A stretch of DNA of 64,000 nucleotides from Bacteroidales bacterium (GTDB lineage Bacteria > Bacteroidota > Bacteroidia > Bacteroidales > UBA3824): the NCBI GenBank assembly GCA_016293845.1, contig JAEDDH010000002.1, positions 62,001 through 126,000 of the forward strand, given 5' to 3'. The translations under genes and the position numbers were made by a program. Under the pieces are notes generated by a model. The model was not told where the DNA came from. It saw only the letters and a list, made by a program, of their open reading frames with translations, and did not search any database. Positions 6,829-17,000 of the stretch are shown one piece after another. Position 1 is the stretch's first letter; each line of letters begins with the position of its first letter.

Positions 6829-8245
6829 TAGAACGGTTAATTGTCAAGTTTTGTTTATAAATTGGTTTTTCTGACGCACCTATAAATGTATAATCGTTGT
6901 TGGCTGATATTTTGGTACGCTTGGCGATAGGTGCTTGATTACCAGTGATAAGCGAAATAGCTTTGGCAAATAGAGGTTCTTCTACATTGCCGAGCGAACT
7001 TTCAAAATAGTCGGGAAGCCAGTAATCGGGAGTAAATCCGTCTTTAAAATTCATTTCGTCGGCAGAGTTTTTACAAACTCCCACCACAAGATAAAGCGCC
7101 CATTCTGAATAGTTAATTCCATCGCTATCAGTACCTTTGTCGTAATTGTCGTTGAGTAGCATATTGGTGGTATATTTGCCGTAAGTGGGTGTGCCAATAA
7201 TTTCAATATCCATATACGGTGATAGTCCCGAAATTAATTCCTCGCTTGCCGACGCAGTTTGACTTGAAGTAAGCACGTATAGTTTGTTGATATTGAGATG
7301 AGTGTTTTGCTCCGAAAAATATAAATTTAGTTCATCATTATTTTCTTTAATTATTTTTTCGAGGATTGGGTTTACATCGGTTTGGATAAAGAGTTTGTTT
7401 TCGTTGCCTGAGGGTATAATCATCGAAGCCAATTTTCCGAGAGTGGTGATATATCCGCCGCCATTGAGCCTAAGGTCTAAAACAAGTTCGGTAATCTGTT
7501 CGTCTGCAAGTTTTTCGATAGCTTGAGTAAGGGTTTCGGTGCCATCGTCAAAACTATCGTAAAGAAAATATCCTATTTTGTGGCCGTCAATTTCGTGAGT
7601 GGAAACTTGCAAAACAGGGTCGATATCCATGCTGACTTTTGTGATTAAGGGCGAGGTGTATTCGGTGTCGTAATATTCACGAGCCTCCCATATACCGTTT
7701 GGAACTGATAGTTTAGAGTATGTAAGTGTGTATGAATCAAGACTTAATAATGATTTGTAATTTGTTTTGTTGAGGGGTTGTCCGTTTACTTTGGTAATCA
7801 CATCGCCGCGCTGTATACCTGCAGCCTCGCCTGGCGAATCTTTGTAAACATATTGAACGAATGCAACAACATTATCTCTATTTAATCGGTCTTCTCCCAA
7901 AATAAAATTGATACCATCGGTAACATAAACATTATTAAAAAAACTTTCGGTTTCGGTATAATTGTTCATGATCGACGAAAAGCGGTCTTCGGGGTAAAGA
8001 AAATATTCAAACACATCGTTTGGAGTGTTGAATTGCGAAAGATTGAGACGGGTTGGAATTTTATCGTTCCAATAGTAATAGGTGTACATAGTTTCCCAAA
8101 CAAATTGGTGAACGGTGTAGTCTTTGGTGTAGCTACGGTTTCGAGATTTATTAGATGATTCGTCGCGGTAAATGTCGTTGTCGTCTTTTGTGCATCCTAC
8201 GATCACTGCCAAAATCAATAGAAGATATGTGGTTATTTTTTTCAT
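6815..8245 (-). CDS. S41-family (C-terminal processing) peptidase lipoprotein
   Basis: The start is ATG 8245, giving a lipoprotein signal ending VIVGC followed by TKDD, a surface-export-like acidic/lysine sequence; the earlier ATG at 8284 would add 13 poorly fitting residues. The mature protein has an N-terminal helical region, a PDZ domain (SPGEAAGIQRGDVITKVNG, about 150-170) and the S41 catalytic domain. That domain has LVLDLRLNGGGY and the nucleophile region TSSQTASASEELI. S41 enzymes of this type degrade peptides or extracytoplasmic proteins. The length (476 residues) is normal for Bacteroidetes members. A TATTTTTG on the minus strand at 8304-8311 could be its -7 element. Confidence 0.92.
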   Translation of the reverse strand: MKKITTYLLLILAVIVGCTKDDNDIYRDESSNKSRNRSYTKDYTVHQFVWETMYTYYYWNDKIPTRLNLSQFNTPNDVFEYFLYPEDRFSSIMNNYTETESFFNNVYVTDGINFILGEDRLNRDNVVAFVQYVYKDSPGEAAGIQRGDVITKVNGQPLNKTNYKSLLSLDSYTLTYSKLSVPNGIWEAREYYDTEYTSPLITKVSMDIDPVLQVSTHEIDGHKIGYFLYDSFDDGTETLTQAIEKLADEQITELVLDLRLNGGGYITTLGKLASMIIPSGNENKLFIQTDVNPILEKIIKENNDELNLYFSEQNTHLNINKLYVLTSSQTASASEELISGLSPYMDIEIIGTPTYGKYTTNMLLNDNYDKGTDSDGINYSEWALYLVVGVCKNSADEMNFKDGFTPDYWLPDYFESSLGNVEEPLFAKAISLITGNQAPIAKRTKISANNDYTFIGASEKPIYKQNLTINRSISRQ

Positions 8246-8374
8246 AATTGAGTTTTTTAAATATCTATTGCAATAATAAAACATTTATCAATGTTAGAAC
8301 CCCCAAAAATAGTTAAAAAAAACAAAACTTTGTTTTATTGTACAACACTTAGCCAATAAAAATAGTTTTTATTG

Positions 8375-8382
8375 TATATTTG
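8375..8382 (+). promoter_or_regulatory. Predicted -7 element upstream of the LRR gene
   Basis: TATATTTG matches TAnnTTTG and lies 29 nt before ATG 8412. No clear -33 TTTG was found at the right distance. Confidence 0.5.
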
Positions 8383-8411
8383 CATACTCAAAATACTAAT
8401 TACGTACTACA

Positions 8412-9458
8412 ATGATTAAGAGAATTTTGCTAATAGCGTTTGTGTTTAGTGTTGTAGGCACATACGCTCAAAACGATGAATGGTTCGACAAAAACGGCAA
8501 TATCCTGCCCAAATATTTAGACGACAATGGTTTGCTCTCCGATGAATATCTTGCCGATGCATACGAGTTCACATCTGTAGACGAGGCTTTAGCTAATCCG
8601 TTGAGAGTGATTAAGTTAAATTTGTCGGAAAAGAAACTTGACGAGTTCCCCGCCGAGATAGTGCAGTGCCACAACCTGCATGTGCTTGACCTCAGCGGCA
8701 ACAAGATTACCACACTACCGCAAGAGATGACTATGCTGCCCAATTTGCAGTATCTTGTGCTCAGCCACAACGCTATAAACGAAGTGCCTTCGGAAATAGG
8801 AATGCTCAAAAATCTCCTTATGCTCGACCTTGGCGACAACAATCTAAAAGCATTGCCCGAAGAGGTATGCACGCTCGCAAACCTTCAGAATATCATTCTC
8901 GACGAAAACCATCTTACATCGCTGCCGCAGTCGATTGGCTCAATGACTAAGCTTTACAATCTCTCAGCCAATCACAACAAAATTTTGCAGCTGCCCGAAT
9001 CCATAGGTTCGCTTGCAGAGCTACAGAGTTTAGACCTTTCCGACAACCTTATCACGTCGCTACCCTTGTCGTTTGGCAACCTTCAGTCTATGGTTATTTG
9101 CGACCTTCACGGCAATGCCATCAAAGTGCTCGACAACACCATATGCGACCTCAAACAGTTGCCTTTTCTCAATCTTTCTAACAATATCATCACCACCCTG
9201 CCCAAAAATATTGGCAAGATGGCGTTTATGCAGATGCTCGACTTGAGTAAAAACCAGATAGCCGCATTGCCTTCGTCGGTGGGCGATTTGTCGATGCTGC
9301 AGCAGCTTGATCTCACCGATAATAATATAAAAGTGTTGCCCAAAGCTATTGGCAAACTTACATTTATATCGAGCATCGTGCTCACTGGCAACGACCTTTC
9401 GGCTGCCGAAATCGAAAAAGCAAAAAAACTTCCAAATAATTCATCCATAACATTTTAA
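8412..9458 (+). CDS. Secreted leucine-rich repeat protein
   Basis: The 348-residue product begins with signal peptide MIKRILLIAFVFSVVGTYAQ. After a linker come about twelve consecutive 23-residue leucine-rich repeats (about 70-345) of the form LxxLDLSxNxIxxLPxxIGxLxx. This fits the bacterial/plant-type 'PL' LRR class, which forms a solenoid for protein binding. There is no sorting domain or membrane anchor, so it is probably periplasmic or secreted. It is 3 bp from ispF and probably co-transcribed, although no functional link is evident. The binding partner is unknown. Confidence 0.9.
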   Translation: MIKRILLIAFVFSVVGTYAQNDEWFDKNGNILPKYLDDNGLLSDEYLADAYEFTSVDEALANPLRVIKLNLSEKKLDEFPAEIVQCHNLHVLDLSGNKITTLPQEMTMLPNLQYLVLSHNAINEVPSEIGMLKNLLMLDLGDNNLKALPEEVCTLANLQNIILDENHLTSLPQSIGSMTKLYNLSANHNKILQLPESIGSLAELQSLDLSDNLITSLPLSFGNLQSMVICDLHGNAIKVLDNTICDLKQLPFLNLSNNIITTLPKNIGKMAFMQMLDLSKNQIAALPSSVGDLSMLQQLDLTDNNIKVLPKAIGKLTFISSIVLTGNDLSAAEIEKAKKLPNNSSITF

Positions 9459-9461
9459 ACA

Positions 9462-9938
9462 ATGAAAATTCGTACAGGCATAGGATTCGACGTACACCAG
9501 CTTGCCGACGGTATTCCGTTTTTTGTAGGCGGTATCAAAATAGAACACACCAAAGGCGCGGTAGGGCACAGCGATGCCGACTGTCTTATTCACGCCATAT
9601 GCGACGCTCTGCTCGGCGCTGCCAATATGCGCGACATAGGCTATCATTTCCCAGACACCGACCCGCAATACAAGGGCATAGATTCAAAAATCCTTTTGCG
9701 CAAGACCTGCGAAATAATCCGCAATGCCGGATACTCCATATCCAATGTAGACAGCGTTATCTGCCTGCAAAAACCAAAAATCAAGGACTATATTCCGCAG
9801 ATGCAGAAGGTTTTAGCCCAAGTGATGAGTCTCGATACCGACGATGTGTCAGTGAAAGCTACCACCACCGAACATCTTGGTTACACGGGTAGGGAAGAGG
9901 GTATTGCCTGCTATGCAAATGTATTAATTTATAAATAA
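9462..9938 (+). CDS. ispF: 2-C-methyl-D-erythritol 2,4-cyclodiphosphate synthase
   Basis: The 158-residue length is exactly that of IspF. The zinc ligands are Asp10 and His12 in GIGFDVHQL, and His44 in GHSDADCLIHA. The C-terminal ATTTEHLGYTGREEGIAC is the family signature. The enzyme cyclises CDP-ME 2-phosphate in the MEP isoprenoid pathway in the cytoplasm. It is the distal gene of a two-gene unit with the LRR protein. Confidence 0.98.
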   Translation: MKIRTGIGFDVHQLADGIPFFVGGIKIEHTKGAVGHSDADCLIHAICDALLGAANMRDIGYHFPDTDPQYKGIDSKILLRKTCEIIRNAGYSISNVDSVICLQKPKIKDYIPQMQKVLAQVMSLDTDDVSVKATTTEHLGYTGREEGIACYANVLIYK

Positions 9939-9940
9939 TT

Positions 9941-10584
9941 ATGAGCAAGGTGATATTATATCATGGTAGGCCCGACGAGATAGTCGATCCTGTTTTTGGA
10001 CTTGGCAACTCCCGCCACGATTACGGTAAAGGATTTCATTTGACTGAGGATTTAACCCTTGCCAAAGAGTGGGCTGTAAGTCGTCCCGAAACGGTCAGCG
10101 GTTTTGTTCATACCTTTGAAATAGAAACTGATGGCTTGGATATATTTGATTTTCAGGATAAAACATACTTTGTTGGCTTGCAGAGCTTATGAAAAATCGC
10201 GATGCCGCCGATTCAAAAAGATATAGAGTGTTGGCTCAAAAATTTATAGCAAAATATGGCAACAACACAGAAAAATGTGACGTTATAAAAGGTTGGCGGG
10301 CAGATGCTTCGTATTTTTATATTGCCAAAGCCTTTGTGCGCGACGAAGTGGATGTAGATATTCTCGAAGATCTTTTGCAACTTGGTCCGCTCGGTATTCA
10401 ATGGTGTTTGAAAAGCGAAAAAGCTATTAACGCTATAACCAAAATTGACGGTATTATAACTGTTGATTATCACGAATTTAACCGAAAATACAACGGCCGC
10501 GATGCCCAAGCCCGCATTACTATGAAAAAACTTATTGATTCTGACAAAAATAGAGTAGAAAAAGTATTCAGCACACTTGTTTAA
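9941..10584 (+). pseudogene. DUF3990 (ADP-ribosyltransferase-like) gene, frameshifted
   Basis: Two overlapping frames carry one protein. The first (9941-10192) begins MSKVILYHGRPDEIVDP, followed by GKGFHLTEDLTLAKEWA, the DUF3990 N-terminus, which resembles ADP-ribosyltransferase folds. It then runs out of frame after FDFQDK. The second frame carries ILCWLAELMKNRD, SKRYRVLAQKFIAKYG, GWRADASYFYIAKAFV and LGPLGIQWCLKSEKA, the rest of the family. Adding one A to the run at 10160-10163 joins them as FDFQDKNILCWLAEL. This may be a true mutation or a homopolymer sequencing error. It starts 2 bp after ispF and sits with another broken gene. DUF3990 proteins are often found in toxin-like modules; the substrate is unknown. 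Confidence 0.8.
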
Positions 10585-10595
10585 TATAAAATTTT

Positions 10596-11009
10596 ATGGC
10601 AGCATATCCCAAATGTTATTTAAACGAAATTGTTGAAACCCAAGGAAAACTCTTTGAGTATGTGGCAGATATTACCCCTAAGGTAAATGTGGAAGACTTT
10701 ATAAACAAATATATGATGAGCAAAACCCGCATGTATCTCGACCGTGCTGATGCTTATCTTAGTAATTTGAATACCAAAGAGTTGTACGATTATTTTTGCC
10801 AAACAGAAAATTATATTCCAAAAAGAGGCGATGGACTCGACGGTTTTAAACCAAATTGGATAGGACAGTTTTACGCTTTTTATCAATGGAAAAATGACAC
10901 TCCGAGCGTTGCAGTAATAAAAAAATGACCACTCGACTTTATGGAGGCATCTTATTACGGTCTTCACGATTTGGATATCGACCTCGCCGAAAAGAAAATA
11001 AATGTATAA
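10596..11009 (+). pseudogene. Partner gene of the DUF3990 module, interrupted by an in-frame TGA
   Basis: The frame from ATG 10596 gives 110 residues to TGA 10926-10928. It continues in the same frame as PLDFMEASYYGLHDLDIDLAE to a TAA at 11007-11009. The continuation looks like genuine protein (it resembles the LHDLD-type ends of small proteins that accompany DUF3990 genes), so the TGA, probably from a TGG, truncates a protein of about 137 residues. I cannot assign a family name. It lies 11 bp after the broken DUF3990 gene, so both members of the module look damaged. Confidence 0.6.
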
Positions 11010-11010
11010 C

Positions 11011-11039
11011 TTTTAGTTAACACTCCTTTGTTATTTTTG
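11011..11039 (+). promoter_or_regulatory. Predicted promoter of the MATE gene
   Basis: TATTTTTG (11032-11039) matches TAnnTTTG, with TTTAG at 11012-11015 as a weak -33. The GTG start at 11060 follows by 20 nt. Confidence 0.55.
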
Positions 11040-11059
11040 CAAACTAAAAAATAACAAAA

Positions 11060-12448
11060 GTGGACTACTCAGACCGTACCAAAGAACTTGCTACCAAGAA
11101 GATAAACTCGCTTCTGTGGGCTTACGCACTACCTTCGATTATTAGTCAGATTATAGCATCGCTCTACAATGTTACCGACCGTATGTGCATAGGTCAAGGC
11201 GTTGATTCTATGGCTATTTCGGGATTGACAATCACATTCCCATTTATGAATATTATCCACGCCTTTGGAGCGCTTGTGGGTGTGGGCGCAAGTGCAAGAA
11301 TGTCGATTGTGCTTGGCAAAAAAGATGTCAATTGGGCAGAAAATATTCTTGGCAATGCCGTCTACCTTACCTTTGTGTTTGGTGCGCTGTTTATGACGGC
11401 GGGTTATCTCTATATCGACGACATTCTTTTGCTGCTTGGAGCAACGCCGCTTAACGTTGGCTATGCACGTGAGTATATGCTTATTGTGCTGCCCGGAATG
11501 TTTTTTACCACACTGAGTTACAACCTTACGGGAATGATTCGTTCTTCGGGATACCCCAAAAAATCAATGTATATTTTAGGAGGTGGTGCGGTGCTCAACA
11601 TCGTGCTCGACCTTTTGTTTATATTCGTGTTTAAACTCGGCATCTCTGGTGCGGCTTGGGCTACCACTATTTCGATGGTGGCAACGGCTGTGGCATCGGT
11701 TTGGCATTTTGTTAAGAGAGATTCGTTTATACGTTTCCGCCGTCACGCTTGGCAACCTAAGTTCTACATTTTTAGAAACATACTGTTGATAGGCATGAGT
11801 CCGTTTTTGATGAACCTTGCCGCAGCGGGTGTGGTGGCTATGTTGAACCGTCAGATAACCGTTTATGGCGGCGAAAATGCTGTTTCGGCTTACGGCATTA
11901 TGAATAGTTTTGGCAATATGGGTGTGCTTATAATCCTTGGTATATGTCAGGGGATGCAGCCAATAGCGGGTTACAATTACGGCGCAGGATTAAAAGACCG
12001 TCTCAAAGAGGTGCTTTTCCTTTCGATGAAGATTAATATGATAATTGGTTTGGCGGGGGCGTTGCTTGCCTGCCTTTTCCCAAGACTTTTGGCTCACGGA
12101 TTCACTGGCGACCAAGACCTTATAGAACTTTGCGTGCCGTGTTTCCGCTATATGATGTGTATGATGCCGTTGATTGGTTTTACCATTACAAACTCAAACT
12201 TTTTCCAATCAATCGACAAGCCTTGGGTGGCAATAACCACCAGCCTTTTGCGTCAAGTGATTATCTTGCTGCCGTTTATATATATATTCCCCTCAGTATT
12301 CGAGCACTTTGGAGGCAACGGACTCACTGGCATTTGGTTTTCGGGCACACTTTCGGATATACTTGCTGCCATTATTTCAGGATTATTACTATATTCGCAA
12401 CGAAGAGTGTTTTTACCCGAACTTACTCCGCTGAAACAGAGCCACTAA
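11060..12448 (+). CDS. MATE-family multidrug/sodium efflux transporter
   Basis: The 462-residue protein has about twelve hydrophobic helices in two pseudo-symmetric halves, each starting with a MATE signature. These are ALPSIISQIIASLYNVTDRM near 25-44 in the first half, and MSPFLMNLAAAGVVAMLNRQ near 250-270, with GICQGMQPIAGYNYGAG near 300, in the second. MATE proteins export drugs or metabolites across the inner membrane with Na+ or H+ coupling. The start is a GTG at 11060, since no ATG in frame fits before the first helix and the promoter lies just upstream. The substrate cannot be told. The gene ends 4 bp inside the convergent CapA gene. Confidence 0.93.
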   Translation: MDYSDRTKELATKKINSLLWAYALPSIISQIIASLYNVTDRMCIGQGVDSMAISGLTITFPFMNIIHAFGALVGVGASARMSIVLGKKDVNWAENILGNAVYLTFVFGALFMTAGYLYIDDILLLLGATPLNVGYAREYMLIVLPGMFFTTLSYNLTGMIRSSGYPKKSMYILGGGAVLNIVLDLLFIFVFKLGISGAAWATTISMVATAVASVWHFVKRDSFIRFRRHAWQPKFYIFRNILLIGMSPFLMNLAAAGVVAMLNRQITVYGGENAVSAYGIMNSFGNMGVLIILGICQGMQPIAGYNYGAGLKDRLKEVLFLSMKINMIIGLAGALLACLFPRLLAHGFTGDQDLIELCVPCFRYMMCMMPLIGFTITNSNFFQSIDKPWVAITTSLLRQVIILLPFIYIFPSVFEHFGGNGLTGIWFSGTLSDILAAIISGLLLYSQRRVFLPELTPLKQSH

Positions 12449-13692
12449 TACCCCTCTTTGATAAATCCGCCCCAAATTTCATTAGCCAATCGACGCATAT
12501 ACGCCGCCGAAAAACCTGCACCGCCTTTGTAATGTAAGCAGCCGTGGGTTTTGGCTATGGTTTCGGTGTAATCTTTTAAGGCGTAGACAGTAAAATTATT
12601 GCGGAAGCCGTAGATTTTTAGGTCGTATTTCCAATGGTTAACAAGCGGAATTATAGAGCCTTCGGTTATGGATTTCTTGTTGCCGTCTTTCTCAAATTTT
12701 AAAAACGCCATACCTTCAAGCTGGCATTGGTAATTCTTGAACATCGAAATAAAGTTGCCCAACGAATAGTAAACCAGCATCCTGTGACCGTTTTCCTTCT
12801 CGAGCCATTCCATAGGTTCTACAATGTGGGGATGTGAGCCAATCACCACGTCAACCTCGCAGTCGAGGAATATCTGGGCATACTTTTTTTGGCTTTCGTT
12901 GGCTTCGAGTTTGTATTCTGTGCCCCAATGCGGAAACACTATTACAAAATCTGCCAATTGCTTAGCCTTTGCCACATCACGACGTATTTTTTTCTCGTTG
13001 AGAATGTCGGTGGCGTAAGGGTACGAAAGCATTCGACCATCTTCGTTAACGCCGTAGGTATAGTTTAAGAGCGCAAACTTGATTTTGTTTTTTTCTACTA
13101 CTATAATGGTGTCAACAGTTGAGGCATCTTTGTGAATGCCTATTACGGGTATGTCGGGGTAATTAGTTTTCCAAAACTCAGCCGATTTTTGCACCGCCAA
13201 CATACCGTGGTCGAAAATATGGTTCGTAGCCATAGTTACAATATTGAATCCTGCGTTGACAACGGCGTGACCCACTGCATCGGGCGAATTGAAATTTGCA
13301 TATCCGTGATAGCTGCCCCATCGGTTTTCGGGCTTTATGTTTTTGAGTTCCACATTCGATGCCCCGTAGCCGTTGTCGCCACCGAGAGGGGTTTCTTGAT
13401 TGATAACGCGGAGGTCGCCAAGAGCAACGTAAGGCTTGATGTTGTCGTAGTTGTGGTCAAAATTATAGGTGTTTCCCTTTTTGCCCGCCTCGAGCATATA
13501 CCAATCGTAGAGGTTGTCGCCCACGGCTATAAGAGTGGCGGAGAGTACAGGTTCGGCAATATTAAGCACAGGCGGGGGTAGGGTAGTGTCGCGAGGTATT
13601 TCGCGTTGGTTTGGGTTAACGATGCAACTTGTGCTGGCTGACAATAATAACGGAGCTAATATAGTTAATGTCAATAAATTATGTTTTTTCAT
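12445..13692 (-). CDS. CapA-family (poly-gamma-glutamate synthesis-like) lipoprotein
   Basis: The 415-residue product has a lipoprotein signal ending SASTSC (Cys23). It then carries the CapA metallophosphatase-like fold: IAVGDNLYD near 55, VINQETPLGG near 96, NIVTMATNHIFDHG near 151, PHWGTEY near 254 and VVIGSHPHIVEPMEW near 283, closing with YYSLGNFI. Some members take part in capsule poly-gamma-glutamate export, but most Bacteroidetes members have no proven role and no capsule genes are nearby. Its 3' end overlaps the MATE gene by 4 bp. It is divergent from the SusC gene at 14017. Confidence 0.9.
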   Translation of the reverse strand: MKKHNLLTLTILAPLLLSASTSCIVNPNQREIPRDTTLPPPVLNIAEPVLSATLIAVGDNLYDWYMLEAGKKGNTYNFDHNYDNIKPYVALGDLRVINQETPLGGDNGYGASNVELKNIKPENRWGSYHGYANFNSPDAVGHAVVNAGFNIVTMATNHIFDHGMLAVQKSAEFWKTNYPDIPVIGIHKDASTVDTIIVVEKNKIKFALLNYTYGVNEDGRMLSYPYATDILNEKKIRRDVAKAKQLADFVIVFPHWGTEYKLEANESQKKYAQIFLDCEVDVVIGSHPHIVEPMEWLEKENGHRMLVYYSLGNFISMFKNYQCQLEGMAFLKFEKDGNKKSITEGSIIPLVNHWKYDLKIYGFRNNFTVYALKDYTETIAKTHGCLHYKGGAGFSAAYMRRLANEIWGGFIKEGY

Positions 13693-14016
13693 ATATTCAG
13701 TTTTTTGTGTTAATATTAAGATAGTGTAGCAAAAAACTTGCCTTACATTAAAATATCAAATTTGTTTTTTTCTTTGTTTGGGATGTTCAACCCTTGATAT
13801 AGTTTTTTTTTCCTTAAAATGCTCCCAAAAATACGTATTTCTCTTTTTTATTATGTGAATAGCAAATTTTATTTTACGTTAACAGTTTTTAATATATTTT
13901 TGCCTTTTGAAAATAAGCGAAATATAGAGGACGGCTCAAGCAAACGAGCCGGCAGATACGACCGAAGAATCGATTATTAATTAACAATTTAAACATTAAC
14001 AAACAAATTTTTAATT
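13693..14016. promoter_or_regulatory. 324-bp divergent intergenic region with SusC promoter and leader hairpin
   Basis: A plus-strand -7 element TATTTTTG lies at 13895-13902, about 115 nt before the SusC start. The leader then holds a small perfect hairpin, CGGCTC (13932-13937) with GAGCCG (13946-13951). The rest is A/T-rich with no open frame. The minus-strand promoter for the CapA gene was not recognised. Confidence 0.55.
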
Positions 14017-17000
14017 ATGGGCAAAAGAAAAATTGTGTTATTACTTGCATTTTTACTCTTTTCGTGGGCTACAGCAATGGCTCAAGAAAAGACGGTTACG
14101 GGCAAGGTAACAGACGAATCTGGTAATCCCATTTTTGGTGCTACCATAGCAGTAAAAGGGACTACCATAGGCACTATTTCAGGCGAAAACGGTGCCTACA
14201 CTATCCGCATACCCGAGCGCGTAGCCAACGACTCGCTCGTGTTCTCTTACATCGGCTATGCCGATCAGGTACATTCTTTGGCTGGCCGCACTACGATTGA
14301 TGTGGTGATGGAAACTGCTGATTTGCAAGTTGAAGAGGTGGTTGTTACCGCTTTGGGTATCAGCAAAAGCCGCCGCGCAGTAGGTTCTGGTACTGTACAG
14401 CTTTCGGGCGATGAACTCAACCGTGGACAGAATACCAATCCAATGGAGGCACTTGCAGGTAAAGTGGCTGGTGTAGATATTGCCTCTGCCCCTGGTCCTG
14501 GTGCAAGTCAAAATATTATGATACGTGGTGCCGCTTCGTTTACCAACAACCAACCGCTCTATGTAATCGACGGTGTGCCTTTTATTAATACTGAGGCATC
14601 TGGCGACTACAAATACGGTTCTATTAGCGGTGCTATTGGTACTCACCAAAGTCTTGACAAGCTCAACAATCAAACAAACCTTGGTAGCGGTATCAACGCA
14701 ATCAACCCCAACGATATAGAGTCAATGACTGTATTGAAGGGAGCTGCTGCAACTGCTCTTTATGGTAGCCGCGCTGCCAACGGCGTTGTGTTAATTACTA
14801 CCAAAAACGGCAAAAATACCGATGGCAAAATGACCGTTACTTACGACGGCTCAATTGCTGTTGAGCGTATAGGATATATTTCTAAATCGCAAGACCGTTG
14901 GGGTCAAGGCTGGTTTGATAGCGAATATCAAAACGCATTCTCTCGTGAAGAAAACGGTAACTGGGGTCCTCAATTTACAGGTCTCGTTCAACCTTGGGGT
15001 AATATCTACAAAAATAGCCAAAAGGTTGCAAAATTTGAGTATCTCGACAGCCGTATACGTGATTTTTACGAACTTGGCGTAAGCAACAGCCACTCAGTTT
15101 CGGCTACTGGCGGCACACAAAACACAAGTTATTATTTCTCAGTATCTAACACTCATCAAGATGGTGTAATTCCCGATGATTACGATACTTACAACCGTAC
15201 TACAGTTTCTACTCGTGGTAGTCACAAGTGGGGTATTGCCACCATTACTTCGTCGTTCAACTTTTCTACCGAAAAAACAAAGGCTGTACCCTCAGGTCAA
15301 GGATCTTCTATGATTCAGAGCCTTTGGGATACTCCTAACAATATTTCGCTTGTAGACCTTAAAGACCTTAATGATCCATTCAACTCAGTGGACTATTTCT
15401 TCACTCCGTTTGCAATGAATCCTTATTATCTGCTCGAAAACCAAAGCTCAGAACACCGCCGCAACAAAATTTATGGTAAGTTCCAAGCTGATTTGCAGAT
15501 TTTTAAAGATCTTAAATTTACCTACCGTTTCGGTGGTGATGTTCAGTTCTCTAATACTGTTTCTAATCAAAGCATTATCAAATACGGTCCTGAATCGCCT
15601 ATTTCGCATATTTCTACATCTAACGAACGTAATGGTTACTTGTTTAATTCGCGAAACACAATTTACGAAATCAACAACGATATGTTCTTTACATACTCGC
15701 GTGCGCTTTCGTCTACTTTAAATGTTAATGCAATACTTGGTTACAGCATAATGGAAACCAAGGCAAACACCATTTTTGGCGAGGTAACTTCGTTGGATAT
15801 TGATGGTTTCTATCAACTCAAAAACTCTCTTGCCGACGCATTCGCTTCGCAAGACCAAGAGAAAAAACGTATGCTCGGTGCTTTTGCAAATATTGATTTT
15901 GATTGGAACCGTATGGTTTACCTTACAGTTACTCTACGTAACGACTGGTCTTCTTCATTGCCCAAAGCCCACAATTCATATATGTATCCCGGTGTAACAG
16001 CAAGTTGGATCTTTACAGAGCTTGGCGATGGTGGACATTTAGGCCCGCTTACATTTGGTAAGCTCCGTGCTTCGTATGGCTTTACTGGCAAAGATGCCGA
16101 CCCATATAGCGTTTACAACTTTTATACTAAGTCGCAATACATAAACCCTGGTTACAACGGTGTTGATTTCGCAAAATTCCCTCTGAACGGAAAACAATCG
16201 TGGATGGCATACAGCACTTTGGGCAATCCCGACCTTAAACCCGAAATGACAAACGAATACGAATTTGGTCTCGACCTCGAATTCTTTAACGGACGTCTCG
16301 GTTTTGAAGGCGACTATTACAACAAATACACCAAAGACCTTATCGAGCAATTGCCTATCGACCAATCTACTGGTTTTACTATGATGCACGCTAACCTCGG
16401 TGACGTAAGAAACCAAGGTTACGAACTTGTACTTCACGGCACACCGCTGAAACTTGGCGATTTTACTTGGAAACTTTCGGTAAACTTTTCGCAAAACTAC
16501 AATACTGTTGAAAAACTTAAAGCTCAAGAAGTTTACTTAGGTGGATATGTTGGCTGCGGTATTTACGCGGTAGAAGGAAAAGCTATGGGACAGTTTAAGA
16601 GCCAAGTGGCCAAAAAGGTGAAAGGTAAAGACGGATTAGAACATATCGTAGTTGACGGTAATGGTCTTGTTATTACCGACGAAAAAGAACAATACGTTGA
16701 TAAAGACGTTAACGAAAAATTCCGTGCTGGCCTTACCTCAACATTCGATTACAAAGGATTTTCGCTTTCGGCTACATTCGACCTTCACTATGGTGGATAT
16801 CTGTTTAGCCATACCAAAAGTTACTTAGGTTGGACAGGTGCTGGTTTTGAAACCACATTCAACGACCGCAACCTTTTTGTAGTGCCTAACTCTGTGGTTG
16901 AAACCAAAGATGAATCCAATGCTATTGCTCACACAGGATCGGTTGAAGAAAACAATGTGGTTTATTACGAACTCAACGAAAAACCGCTTTACTTGTCAGA

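Noticed and set aside
1977..10928. Recoding of TGA as a sense codon, suggested by in-frame TGA in the serpin and the DUF3990 partner
   Set aside because: TGA is the natural stop of the intact LytTR gene (6826-6828) and of the leader peptide, no intact housekeeping gene has an internal TGA, and the affected genes lie beside others with frameshifts, a TAG and deletions.
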